A DNA stretch of 64,000 nt, from NCBI RefSeq assembly GCF_000718635.1, contig NZ_JOBF01000007.1, forward strand, positions 124,001 through 188,000. The letters run 5' to 3'. The notes under the pieces are model-generated. The model was not told the DNA's origin. It did no database searches and saw nothing but the letters and a program-made list of their open reading frames with translations. Position 1 is the first letter of the stretch. Every line of letters begins with the position of its first letter. Shown piece by piece: positions 16,293-25,153 of the stretch. Source of the DNA: Streptomyces varsoviensis. GTDB taxonomy: Bacteria; Actinomycetota; Actinomycetes; Streptomycetales; Streptomycetaceae. The translations under genes were made by a program, and so were the position numbers.

Positions 16293-19200
16293 TCAGTTCT
16301 CGGCGCCCGCGCCCAGGGCCCAGGAGAGCGCCCGCGGGAGCATCGCCTCCCACGCGGCGTAGGTGTGGCCGCCCTCTCCGTACGCGCACTCCACGGTGTG
16401 GCCGCGGGAGGCGAGGTCCGCTCCCGTGCGCCTGGTGGCGTCCAGTTGGTCGATGCCGTTGTCGAGGATCGCCGCCGCCTCCTCGTGGCTCGCGGAGAGG
16501 AAGAACCGGGCGGGCGGGGGCTCGGCGCCGGTCGCGGGGGCGAGAGGGTGGTCGGTCAGCGGGCCCGACAGGCCCACGGCCCCCTCGAAGTTCTCCGGGC
16601 GGCGCAGCGCGGCGCGCACCGCCGTGACCGCGCCGAGGCTCGCGCCGACCGCCGTGGCCCGTCCGCCCCGCCACCGCCCGCCGAGCCGCTCGCGCAGGTA
16701 CGGCACCAGCTCGTCGGCGAGCAGGTCGACGAACGCGTCGTCGAGCAGTTCCCGGTTGCGGGCCGCCCACTCGGTGGGGCTCACGAACAGCGCGGCCGTC
16801 GCCGGAATCCGGCCCTCCAGGGTCAGTTGTGCCAGGATCGCCGGCAGCCGCATGACGTCGACGAAGTCGGAGCCGTCGAGCACGATCAGCGTCCGCTCGA
16901 CGGCCTGAGGCTCACCGGCGGGAAGGAACAGGTCGAGTCGGCGGGTTCCGGTGAACAGTCGCCCGCTCCACCGCAGTTGGGCGACGCTGTCCTCACGGAA
17001 GGCGGTGCCGGGGCCCGGGGCGCTCTCCCGCAGGACCGCGGCGGCGTAGTCGGCGGGGGTGCGGTGCGCCATCATCAGCCGCATCGGGACCTCGCGGCCG
17101 AGCAGCCGCCGGATCGCGGCGGTCGCGCGCGGCACGAGCAGGGAGTGGCCGCCCTGTGCGAAGAAGTCCGCGGTGGCGGGCACCGGCCGGCCGAGCACTT
17201 CGGACCATGCCTCGGCCACCCGCGCCTGAAGCCCGGTCGTCGGCGCGGCGTCCGGCTCGGCCGCGGCGACGGGCGGCAGGGCGGCGCGGTCCACCTTGTT
17301 GTGGGCCGTGAACGGGATGCGCGGCACCTCGACGACATGGTCGGGGAGCATGTAGGCGGGCAGCGTGGCGCCGAGCCCGCGGCGCAGCGCGGCCGCGTCC
17401 ACCGGCTCGGTCGCCACGACGTACGCGACGAGGGCCGGGCCGGTGGCCAGTTCGGTCCGCAGGACGACGCACGAGGTGATGCCGGGCTCGCGCAGCAGGG
17501 CGTGCTCGATCTCGCTCGTCTCGATGCGGAAGCCGCGGATCTTCACCTGTGTGTCGCCGCGGCCGAGGAAGTCGACAGCGCCGCCCGGCAGATACCGCCC
17601 GAGGTCCCCGGTGCGGTACATCCGGGAGCCGGGCGGCCCGTACGGGTCGGGCACGAACGCCTCGGCCGTCGCGCCGGGGCGCCCGTGGTAGCCGCGGGCC
17701 AGCCCGTCGCCGGCGAGGTGGATCTCGCCCCGCGTGCCGACCGCCGCGGGCCGCAGATTCCGGTCCAGCACGTAGACGCGCGTGTGCGGTATGGCGTGGC
17801 CGAGGGGCACCCGGCCCGCCCAGGAGCCGTCGTGGCACACGGTGGCCAGCACCGTGCACTCGGTGGGCCCGTAGGACGCGGTGACACGGCAACCGGGCAG
17901 CGCCTCGCGGGCCGCGGCGAAGCTCTTCGGGTTGACCACATCGCCGCCGACGATCAGTTGACGCAGTCCGGCGAGCGTCCCGATGCCGCGCTCCACCAGC
18001 AGGTCGAGCTGCGGGGAGACCAACTTGAGGGTGGTGACGCCGTGTTCGCGCACCACCCGGTCCAGGTCGTCGAGCAGGGTTCCGGTGCCGGTGACCACCG
18101 CGCAGCCGCCGTGGGCCAGCGGGGTCCACTCCAGGACGGCGACGTCGAACGTGAGCGGCCCGCACTGCAGGAAGACGGCGCCGGGGCCGATGTCGAGATA
18201 GCCGGGCGCGCCCGCCGTCAGCCTGCTGAGCGCCCGGTGCGTGACCGCCACCGACTTGGGCGTCCCCGTCGAGCCCGATGTCGAGATGAGGTAGGCGAGG
18301 TTGTCGGGCCGCGCGGCGGGCGGCGGGTTCCCGCGGTCGTAGCCGCTGAGATCGGGCCCCTCGGAGCCGCCGTACACCAGGGTCGGCACCGTTCCCGCCG
18401 GGAGCCGGTCGCGCAGCGCGGGGCTGACGACGGCGAGGACCGCGTCGGCGTCCGCCAGCAGGCGGCGCAGCCGGGCGGCCGGGTGGCCCGGGTCGAGCGG
18501 GAGGTAGGCGGCGCCGGTCTTGGCGATGGCGAGCAGCACCACGAACCGCTCGACGGTGGTGTCCAGGGCGACGGCGACGACCCGTTCGGGCCCCGCGCCG
18601 AGCGTGCGCAGGTGCCGGGCCAGCCGGTTCGCGCGCGCGTTGAGCTCCCCGTACGAGAGCACTCCCGCCGCGCCGGCCACGGCCGGGGCCGACGGGCGGC
18701 GCGCGGCCTGTGCCTGTACGCGCTCGACGATCGTGGCGTCCGGGGCCGGTGTCGGGTCGTTGCCGCCGTGCAGCAGCTTGCGTTCGGCCTCGGTCACCAG
18801 CGTCATCTCGCGCAGCGCCGTTCGGGGGTTCGCCACGCCCTGTTCGAGCAGCCGGATGTAGCCCGCCGCGAGTGCGGCGATCGGCTCCTCGTCGAACAGC
18901 TCCGAGCGGTAGACGAACGTGGCGCGCAGCCGGCCGTCGACGACCTGGGTGGTGAGCGACAGGTCGAAGCGGGCGGTCACCGGCAGTTCGGGGTACCACC
19001 ACGTCGGCGCGTTCTCCGCCTCGGCGAGGCTCACCCGGTCGCCCGCGTGGTTCATCACGACGTCGAAGAGCGGGTTGCGCCCGGCGTCATGGCCGGCGCC
19101 GAGCTGTTCGAAGGGCACGTCCTGGTCGGCTTCGGCCGCCAGCCAGGCGTCCCGGGTGCGGGTCACGATGTCGCGGAAGGTCGGCGCGTGTCCGGACAGG

Positions 19201-20120
19201 TCGACCCGCAGCGCCACGGTGTTGACGAAGAAGCCGACCAGATCCCGCAGATCGGGGTGCGGGCGGTCGGAGATGACCGCGCCGATGACGATGTCGTCCT
19301 GGCCGCTGACCGCGCCCAGCGCGGTGACCAGCGCCGCCGTCATCACGATCGCCGGGGTCGCGCGGGCCCGCCAGGCCATCGCGGTCATCGCCGAGGTGGC
19401 TTCCTCGGAGAGTTCCACGACGACGGCGCGGCCCGCCGTGTCGTGCGCCGCCGACCGGGGGCGGTCCAGCGGGAGCTCCAGCCGTTCGCTGCCCCGTAGC
19501 GCCTCCGTGCCGCGCTCCAGCCGGGGCCGCAGGGCGCCGCTCTCCAGGAAGCGGCGCTGCCAGCGCGCGTAGTCGCCGTACTGGACGGCGAGGGCCGGCA
19601 GACGCGGCTCCCGGCCCGCCCGTGCGGCCTCGTACAGCGCGAAGAGGTCCCGTGCGAACACGTCCATGGACCAGCGGTCCGTGACGATGTGGTGCATGGC
19701 GGTCCAGACGGCGGGTCCGCCGTCCGGTTCCGCCACGACGATCCGGAGCAGTGGCGGGCGCGCGAGGTCGAACGGTTCGCGAACCGCCCGGTCCACCGCG
19801 GCCCGCCAGTCCTTCCCGGCCCAGGTGACGGGGGTGTCGAGCTCGTCGGCCACCTCCTGCGCCGTGGTGCCGTCCGGTCGCAGGACGAACCTGGTGCGCA
19901 GGATCGCGTGTCTGCGCACCAGTCCCGCCACCGCGGTGGACAGCGCCGCGCGGTCCACCCCGTCCGGGAACCGCCAGCCGCCGGTGATGTGGTACTCGTG
20001 CGAGGCGTTCGACTGGTGCAGCCACCACAGGCGTTCCTGCCCCGCCGACAGCGGGGCCTCGGCGGTGGAACCGCGGACCAGTGGAAAGGGGTTCGTCGGG
20101 CGTGGCTCGGATGTGGGCAT
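16293..20120 (-). CDS. NRPS module C-A-T with enterochelin-esterase-like release domain
   Basis: A 1275-residue single-module NRPS. The condensation domain (about residues 20-440) carries HHIVTDRW in place of the usual HHxxxDG; the catalytic second His and Asp are kept but Gly is Arg. The adenylation domain (about 470-965) has STSGSTGTPKSV, ASYGPTE and YRTGDLGRYL, with an eye-read code D-V-L-Q-I-G-S-V-L-K. The carrier domain has FFAQGGHSLLVPR with the phosphopantetheine Ser. The C-terminal 200 residues are not a standard thioesterase but resemble Fes/IroE trilactone esterases: a DDAFVDLLADELVPYLRERL block, nucleophile GASLG, and a late His in GGHTYAAW. The ATG at 20120 fits the condensation domain start. 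Confidence 0.9.
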   Translation of the reverse strand: MPTSEPRPTNPFPLVRGSTAEAPLSAGQERLWWLHQSNASHEYHITGGWRFPDGVDRAALSTAVAGLVRRHAILRTRFVLRPDGTTAQEVADELDTPVTWAGKDWRAAVDRAVREPFDLARPPLLRIVVAEPDGGPAVWTAMHHIVTDRWSMDVFARDLFALYEAARAGREPRLPALAVQYGDYARWQRRFLESGALRPRLERGTEALRGSERLELPLDRPRSAAHDTAGRAVVVELSEEATSAMTAMAWRARATPAIVMTAALVTALGAVSGQDDIVIGAVISDRPHPDLRDLVGFFVNTVALRVDLSGHAPTFRDIVTRTRDAWLAAEADQDVPFEQLGAGHDAGRNPLFDVVMNHAGDRVSLAEAENAPTWWYPELPVTARFDLSLTTQVVDGRLRATFVYRSELFDEEPIAALAAGYIRLLEQGVANPRTALREMTLVTEAERKLLHGGNDPTPAPDATIVERVQAQAARRPSAPAVAGAAGVLSYGELNARANRLARHLRTLGAGPERVVAVALDTTVERFVVLLAIAKTGAAYLPLDPGHPAARLRRLLADADAVLAVVSPALRDRLPAGTVPTLVYGGSEGPDLSGYDRGNPPPAARPDNLAYLISTSGSTGTPKSVAVTHRALSRLTAGAPGYLDIGPGAVFLQCGPLTFDVAVLEWTPLAHGGCAVVTGTGTLLDDLDRVVREHGVTTLKLVSPQLDLLVERGIGTLAGLRQLIVGGDVVNPKSFAAAREALPGCRVTASYGPTECTVLATVCHDGSWAGRVPLGHAIPHTRVYVLDRNLRPAAVGTRGEIHLAGDGLARGYHGRPGATAEAFVPDPYGPPGSRMYRTGDLGRYLPGGAVDFLGRGDTQVKIRGFRIETSEIEHALLREPGITSCVVLRTELATGPALVAYVVATEPVDAAALRRGLGATLPAYMLPDHVVEVPRIPFTAHNKVDRAALPPVAAAEPDAAPTTGLQARVAEAWSEVLGRPVPATADFFAQGGHSLLVPRATAAIRRLLGREVPMRLMMAHRTPADYAAAVLRESAPGPGTAFREDSVAQLRWSGRLFTGTRRLDLFLPAGEPQAVERTLIVLDGSDFVDVMRLPAILAQLTLEGRIPATAALFVSPTEWAARNRELLDDAFVDLLADELVPYLRERLGGRWRGGRATAVGASLGAVTAVRAALRRPENFEGAVGLSGPLTDHPLAPATGAEPPPARFFLSASHEEAAAILDNGIDQLDATRRTGADLASRGHTVECAYGEGGHTYAAWEAMLPRALSWALGAGAEN

Positions 20121-20182
20121 GACGGGCTGTGCGTCCCTTCGGGCGGGGAAGGTGGGGCGGAGGGGGCTCCGGGGCCCGGCCG

Positions 20183-20452
20183 TCAGCGCTCGGCCAGGAC
20201 GCCCTCCAGCGCCGCGTCGACGGCCTCGGTGATGGACGCCACCGTGCGGAACGTCGATTCCTTGAGGACCTCCTCCGGCAGCTCGACGTCGAAGGTCTCC
20301 TCGATGCTCAGCATGAGCCCCAGGCACGTCAGCGACGTCATGCCCAGGTCCCACAGGTTGTCGTCGTCCTTCAACTGGAGGCCGTGGGCGACGAAGTTGA
20401 GCTGCTGGTCGATGAGCTTCCTGACGATGCTCGGGGTGGACGCGTCGGTCAT
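20183..20452 (-). CDS. Free-standing acyl/peptidyl carrier protein
   Basis: An 89-residue phosphopantetheinyl carrier protein. The modified Ser is in DLGMTSLTCLGLML, and the four-helix pattern with the acidic recognition helix (EETFDVELPEEVLKE) is clear. Its ATG overlaps the stop of the upstream amine oxidase in ATGA, implying coupled, near-equimolar synthesis. The MbtH-adenylation protein lacks a carrier domain and is its most plausible loader, so the oxidase may act on an amino acid tethered here. The downstream condensation domain would then accept the product. Confidence 0.9.
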   Translation of the reverse strand: MTDASTPSIVRKLIDQQLNFVAHGLQLKDDDNLWDLGMTSLTCLGLMLSIEETFDVELPEEVLKESTFRTVASITEAVDAALEGVLAER

Positions 20453-21954
20453 CGCGCGTCACCGCTTCCGACCCGCGCCGTCTCCGGTCGCGGTGTGCTG
20501 GTCCCCCCGTGCTTGCGCAGATAGCGGGAGACCCTGCGGGCGCCGCGCAGGCTGCCCTGGGTGTACCAGAGGATGTCCGGGCCGAGCGCGTAGTCGATAT
20601 TGAGCTGGTCGTACAACTGGACGCACCTGGTGCGGTAGTACTCCGTGAGCTGCGGGGTCGTCATCTGCGGGGCGGCCTCCGCGCCCGTCTCGAACCACGC
20701 GGCGAGGTTGTGCTCGACGTACTCGTTGATCGACCACTCGACCGTCCGGGTGGCGATCGGCTCCCGGGTCGGCGAGAACATGGGGTCGATGATGCCCGGC
20801 TTGCCCTGGAGCTCGTTCGCCACGTGCTCGGCCAGCAGCGGCGCGCAGTGGAAGCCGTCGCGGTAGGTGCCGGTCATGAGGTAGAGCCCGGCGGGCGGCA
20901 GCCAGCCGATCAGCGGGAAGCCGTCGAGGGTCACCGGGCGGTTCCCGGAGAGCCACCGCAGGACCTCGTGGCTCGCGGCCCGCTCGTCGAGCTGCTGCAT
21001 CGAGTACTGGGCGAGGAAGCGGACGTCGGCCATCCAGGTGACGCCGGAGATGGTGTCCACGAGCCGGTTGGTGGCGCCGTAGTACTCCAGCCCGCCGCCC
21101 TGCGGCACGACATGCAGCCCGCAGGCGAATCCGCGGTTCGGGGTCCGGACGACGCTGCGGAACGGATCGCCGCCGGAGCGCCGTGCGATCATCGCGAAGC
21201 CGAGTCCGGGGAACGTGGGGACCAGGTCGATGTCCTCGGACACGGTCCGCACCAGGGCCTCGCTCTGGATGCCGGCGGCCACGACGACGTTCTGGCCCTC
21301 GATGACGCGGCCGTCCTCCAGCTCGACGCCGGTGACGACGTCGTCGCTGCTCACGAGCCTGCTCACGGTCGCGTCCACGAAGCTGACGCCCGCGGCGCGC
21401 AGCTTGCGCTCCAGCGCCTCCATCACGCCCCGGGCGTCCACGGCGCCTTCGGTCGGCAGGTGCATGGTGCTCAGCGACCTGGTGTCGAGGCGGGGGTTGA
21501 AGCCGGGGATGTCGTGCGGGTCCACCTCCTGCCACGGCTTGTCGTACTCGTCGAGCGCCGCGCGTATCGCCTGGTAGTTGACGGTGTCGAGCTCACCGCC
21601 GATCGAGTTGAGCACGACGTGCGTGTCGGGGGCGCTCAGCAGCGGCCGTCCCGTCCGGGAGAACTCCTCCAGGCCGTCGAGGACGGCGGGCCACCGGTCG
21701 TGGGCAGCGACGCCGAGTTCGAACCGCACGCGGGAGGCGTCGGTGCGTAACGACTCGGTCGTCGTCTCACCGAAGCAGCCGAGCATCGCTCCGGCGGCTC
21801 GGCTGGCCCCCGTTTCGCTGGTGCTCGGGCCGACGATGGCGATGGAGCCCGCGCCCCGTTCTGTCAGCTCCTGGGCCAGGAAAAGACCCAGGGCGCCGTT
21901 TCCGACGATTACGAGTTCGGCTTGCTGCGGCCTTTCGGCGCTTTCGGATACCAT
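20449..21954 (-). CDS. FAD-dependent amino acid/amine oxidase (DAO family)
   Basis: A 501-residue flavoprotein of the D-amino acid oxidase/glycine oxidase fold. It has an N-terminal dinucleotide motif ELVIVGNGALGLFLAQEL, an ATG-like segment VVVAAGIQSEALV, and a C-terminal FAD loop near LYLMTGTYRDGFHCAPLLAE. A C-terminal extension of about 100 residues (after DPMFSPTREP) is not part of the basic fold. Members oxidise amino acids or amines to imines with H2O2 release. The gene overlaps the carrier protein gene in ATGA, which suggests a carrier-bound or pathway-specific substrate. The ATG at 21954 has GGGGAG 11 bases upstream; a longer frame to 22077 lacks conserved residues. Confidence 0.82.
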   Translation of the reverse strand: MVSESAERPQQAELVIVGNGALGLFLAQELTERGAGSIAIVGPSTSETGASRAAGAMLGCFGETTTESLRTDASRVRFELGVAAHDRWPAVLDGLEEFSRTGRPLLSAPDTHVVLNSIGGELDTVNYQAIRAALDEYDKPWQEVDPHDIPGFNPRLDTRSLSTMHLPTEGAVDARGVMEALERKLRAAGVSFVDATVSRLVSSDDVVTGVELEDGRVIEGQNVVVAAGIQSEALVRTVSEDIDLVPTFPGLGFAMIARRSGGDPFRSVVRTPNRGFACGLHVVPQGGGLEYYGATNRLVDTISGVTWMADVRFLAQYSMQQLDERAASHEVLRWLSGNRPVTLDGFPLIGWLPPAGLYLMTGTYRDGFHCAPLLAEHVANELQGKPGIIDPMFSPTREPIATRTVEWSINEYVEHNLAAWFETGAEAAPQMTTPQLTEYYRTRCVQLYDQLNIDYALGPDILWYTQGSLRGARRVSRYLRKHGGTSTPRPETARVGSGDAR

Positions 21955-22448
21955 TTCGCGAGAAACTCCCCATTGGCTCGGGTGACAGCCCGGTATTCGC
22001 GCATGGCGGAGCGTGCCCAGATGCCACCGCACAAGGATTCCCCGGGAACAGGGCCGGACTGCGGAAAGGAAGCGCAATTCTCCTGGAGATCACGCCAGGG
22101 TGACGGAGAAGCGCCGATGTTCCATAAACAGAGGTATGGAAACCTATGACCGATCGATCGCTGACCAGAGTTTGATCTTCACTTGTCCCCCGCTTCAGAT
22201 CGCACATCTCGCCCGATGTGTCGGTGCGGACGGGGAAGCGCGCGCACAAGGGTGCGATTCACCGCCTCGCAATGACGAGAACCGTACCCAGCAGACTCTG
22301 GAGTACGCAACCATTTGGCTGGGACGAAGAGTTTTTTAAACGGATCTGAAACGTCCGCAATGGCCGCGGCAGTAAATGGACGTCAACAATCCGCGAGCGC
22401 GAGCAGGGGAAAGCGCGCACCGCGGGCCGGGCGCCTCGACCGCCGAAT
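21955..22448. promoter_or_regulatory. AT-richer promoter region upstream of the oxidase-carrier-NRPS operon
   Basis: About 490 bases, noticeably less GC-rich than the flanks (especially 22080-22360), separate the exporter terminator from the oxidase start. An inverted repeat TTCCAT-N10-ATGGAA (22120-22141) and a CGATCGATCG palindrome (22151-22160) lie where an upstream operator would be expected. A plus-strand frame of 67 codons (22137-22339) has its GAGG only one base from the ATG and no recognisable feature, so I do not call it a gene. Confidence 0.5.
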
Positions 22449-22487
22449 GCGGACGGCTGGTGCCCGGGCCGAGCACCAGCCGTCCGC
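22449..22487 (-). terminator. Terminator of the ATP-grasp/exporter transcript
   Basis: Perfect 15-base arms GCGGACGGCTGGTGC (22449-22463) and GCACCAGCCGTCCGC (22473-22487) with a 9-base loop lie 40 bases beyond the exporter stop. It implies the oxidase operon has its own promoter. Confidence 0.75.
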
Positions 22488-22526
22488 GTCCATCCGTCCC
22501 TCACCATGCCGTCGCGAGGGGCCGCC

Positions 22527-23870
22527 CTACGGAGGGCTGGGCCGCGCCTCCTCGTCCGCCGCTGCGGCCGGCTCCGCTGCCGCCGAGGCTCCGGGCTCCG
22601 CGGCCTCCGGCGGCTCCCCGGGCCGCTCCGGCGGGGCCGGGGCGCGCCGGCTCGGCAGGCAGAGCTGCGCCGAGATCAGCCCCGCGACGCCCACGGTCGC
22701 CCACAGCGCCCACTCGTCGAGGGCGTAGATCGCACCGCCGACGAGCGGCCCGACGCCGGTGCCGAAGGTGAAGGCGGCGCCGTACAGGCCCTGGTAGCGG
22801 CCGACCATGTTGGGCGGGGACATGCCGCCCAGGTGGGCGTTGGCCACGGACGAATACATCATCTCGCCGAGCGACCAGAGCACCACGGTGGCGCACAGCA
22901 GGACCATGTTCGTCGCGAGGCCGGTCAGCGCGAGGCCGACGCCGGTGAACAGGTTGCCGACCGCCAGGACGTACGCGGCCCGGCGCTTCACGACGAGGCC
23001 GGCGATGGGCAGTTCGAAGAGCAGGACGAGCACCCCGTTGAGACCGATCAGCAGCCCGAGGTCGGACGCCGTCAGCCCGCTGGAGGTGACGTGCAGGGGC
23101 AGGCCGACCGTCGACTGGATGTAGACGAACTCGGCGATCACCGTCATGACCAGGAACCGGCGCAGTCTGCGGTCCGCGAGCGCCTGCCGGTAGCCCGCTT
23201 CCTCCACCGGAGCGGCGGATCCGCCGCCGTCCTCCTGGCCCCCGCCGGACCCGGCGGGCGGCGCGTCGCGCAGGAGCAGCAGCCCGAGCACGCCGAAGAG
23301 CAGGCAGGCGGCGGCGTTGCCGAGGAACAGCTCCGTGTACGAGTTGGTCGCCAGCCAGCCGCCGACGAAGCCGCCGACGGCGGCGCCGATGTTCATGGCG
23401 AACCGGAAGACCGCGAAGGCGGCCACCCGCTGCTGGTTGGTCGTCACGGAGTCCACCAGCAGGGCCGAGGCCGCCGGCCGGTAGAGCTGTGAGGCGACCC
23501 CGACGAGGCCGACCACGACGATGTTCAGGAACAACGTGTTCAGCGCCGGTACGAGGGCCGTCAGCACGGCGGAGGTGACGCCCGAGAGCGCGATGGTCCA
23601 GCGTCTGCCGAGCCTGTCGGCGAGGTATCCGCCGACGGCGTTGCCGAGCACGTTGCCCACCCCGGCGGCGCCGAGCACCAGCCCGGCGAGCCCCGCCGAG
23701 TAGCCCTGATTGGTGGTCAGGTACAGGACGATGAAGACCGGCAGGAAGTTGCCGCACCGGTTGACGAGGATGCCGAGGCTGACGACCCACACCCGCGCCG
23801 GCAGCTCGCGCAGGGTGTGCAGGAACGGCGGCTCCTCGCCCTCCGGCCGCTCGGTGGCCGCGGTGCTCAC
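22527..23870 (-). CDS. MFS exporter (12-TM, MDR type) of the NRPS cluster
   Basis: A 447-residue major facilitator protein with two six-helix halves. The loop motif LADRLGRRWTIALSG lies between helices 2 and 3, and a Gly/Ser/Glu-rich cytoplasmic loop (near PPAGSGGGQEDGGG) separates the halves. The C-terminus is a Glu/Ala/Pro-rich tail. It resembles actinobacterial product exporters rather than nutrient importers. Its GTG at 23870 overlaps the ATP-grasp stop in GTGA, so ligase and exporter are cotranslated. Export of the cluster product or of a ligase-made dipeptide is the likely role. Confidence 0.85.
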   Translation of the reverse strand: MSTAATERPEGEEPPFLHTLRELPARVWVVSLGILVNRCGNFLPVFIVLYLTTNQGYSAGLAGLVLGAAGVGNVLGNAVGGYLADRLGRRWTIALSGVTSAVLTALVPALNTLFLNIVVVGLVGVASQLYRPAASALLVDSVTTNQQRVAAFAVFRFAMNIGAAVGGFVGGWLATNSYTELFLGNAAACLLFGVLGLLLLRDAPPAGSGGGQEDGGGSAAPVEEAGYRQALADRRLRRFLVMTVIAEFVYIQSTVGLPLHVTSSGLTASDLGLLIGLNGVLVLLFELPIAGLVVKRRAAYVLAVGNLFTGVGLALTGLATNMVLLCATVVLWSLGEMMYSSVANAHLGGMSPPNMVGRYQGLYGAAFTFGTGVGPLVGGAIYALDEWALWATVGVAGLISAQLCLPSRRAPAPPERPGEPPEAAEPGASAAAEPAAAADEEARPSPP

Positions 23871-25153
23871 GTGACCGGCTCCACCTGGATCCGCACCGCC
23901 GCGAGCAGCCGCTCGCAGTGGGCGATCGCCTCGTCGGCGCTCGCGCCCCGGGCGATGACGTGACCGACGCGGCTCTCGTTCCAGGAGAGCGGCGGGATCT
24001 CGTCCCCGGGCCGGACCGAGACGACCAGGTCGTACAGCGCGGGGTCGGCGGCCACTTCCTCGACGCCGGTCACCGCCGTCACCCGCCCCGGCGGCGGGGT
24101 GAGGAAGCGGATCGCCGAGCCCGCCACCGGGGCCGGGGAGCGGCGGAGCGGTTCGAGCAGGCCGAAGGGGGCGGCGAGCGCGTAGCGTTCCATGTCGACG
24201 CCGTAGGCGATCTCGGTCAGGTCGTTGATCCGGTCGCCTCCCACGCGGTTGTGCGACTCGATGATCGCCGGGCCCCGCGAGGTCAGCTTGACCTCGGTGT
24301 GCGCGGGGCCGTCGCGCAGCCCGACCGCGTCGAGGAACTTCACCACCAGCTCCTCCGCCTCGCGCAGCAGCGGCTCCGGGTGACGGCTCGGCTGGGAGTG
24401 GCCGGTCTCGATGAAGCCCGTGTCGGTGCTGAGCTTGTCGGTCGTCGCGACGAGGACGTGGCGCCCGTCGAAGCTCAGCGTCTCGACGCTGAGTTCGGGG
24501 CCGTCCAGGTACTCCTCCATCAGGAACCGGTCGAGGTCCCCGGCCAGGTCCTTCGCGTCGAGCTGCTTGCTCAGGGCGTGGAAGCGCTCCACGACTTGCG
24601 CCACGTCCGACTCGTCGCGCACCGCGAAGATGCCGATGCTGCCGGCCTCGTCGATCGGCTTCACCACCACCGGCACCCCGTTGGCCTCGATGAACGCCCG
24701 CAGGTCCTGCTCGGTCCTGCCCACCTCGGCGGCGACCGGGCTGATGCCCAGCGCGTTGAGACGCCGGCGCATGCGGGACTTGTCCAGCAGCAGCTCCACC
24801 GTCTCCAGCGAATTCCCGCCGAGTCCGAGCGCGTTGTCGATCTTCGCCGCGGGCAGGAGTCCGAGTTCCCACAGCGAGATGACCGCCTGGAACGGGAAGC
24901 TCTGATGCAGCGACCGCACCAGCGGCAGAATGCGTTCCGTATCGGCGTAGTCGACGAGCAGCGCCTGATCGACATACGGCCAGTGGGCCCGGTCGTACTC
25001 GTCCGGATTCTGGATATACACCACGCTCAGCCCGAGTTCGTGAGCCTTCCGGGCGAACTTGGGCGCTCCCCCGACCACGGCGATTGTCGGCCGCCCGTCG
25101 GCCGGGCCTTGTTCTGCGGTCGGAGGTCCGGCGGGCTTGGGGTCAGGTAACAC
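23867..25153 (-). CDS. ATP-grasp carboxylate-amine (L-amino acid) ligase
   Basis: A 428-residue ATP-grasp enzyme. It has an N-terminal pre-ATP-grasp domain (TIAVVGGAPKFARKA), the ATP-binding loop VPVVVKPIDEAGSIGIFAV, and a C-terminal metal block HTEVKLTSRGPAIIESHNR followed by VGGDRINDL. This matches peptide-forming ligases such as the BacD/L-amino acid ligase and dapdiamide-type enzymes, which make an acyl phosphate and couple it to an amine. The GTG at 25153 has GAGAGAGG six bases upstream. As first gene of the exporter transcript it may join the NRPS product to another amino acid, or form a dipeptide building block. PurK-like roles are unlikely in this setting. Confidence 0.85.
   Translation of the reverse strand: MLPDPKPAGPPTAEQGPADGRPTIAVVGGAPKFARKAHELGLSVVYIQNPDEYDRAHWPYVDQALLVDYADTERILPLVRSLHQSFPFQAVISLWELGLLPAAKIDNALGLGGNSLETVELLLDKSRMRRRLNALGISPVAAEVGRTEQDLRAFIEANGVPVVVKPIDEAGSIGIFAVRDESDVAQVVERFHALSKQLDAKDLAGDLDRFLMEEYLDGPELSVETLSFDGRHVLVATTDKLSTDTGFIETGHSQPSRHPEPLLREAEELVVKFLDAVGLRDGPAHTEVKLTSRGPAIIESHNRVGGDRINDLTEIAYGVDMERYALAAPFGLLEPLRRSPAPVAGSAIRFLTPPPGRVTAVTGVEEVAADPALYDLVVSVRPGDEIPPLSWNESRVGHVIARGASADEAIAHCERLLAAVRIQVEPVT

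Noticed and set aside
14542..16770. Longer start for the MbtH-adenylation gene
   Set aside because: It would overlap the NRPS gene by almost 500 bases in a second frame; the MbtH domain begins right after the ATG at 16251.
22137..22339. 67-codon plus-strand ORF upstream of the oxidase operon
   Set aside because: Its GAGG is one base from the ATG, the composition is unremarkable and it lies in a likely promoter region.
23867..25153. ATP-grasp gene as purine enzyme PurK/PurT
   Set aside because: No purine genes nearby, and the gene is coupled to an exporter in a cluster; the C-terminal ESHNRVGGDRI pattern fits amino acid ligases better.
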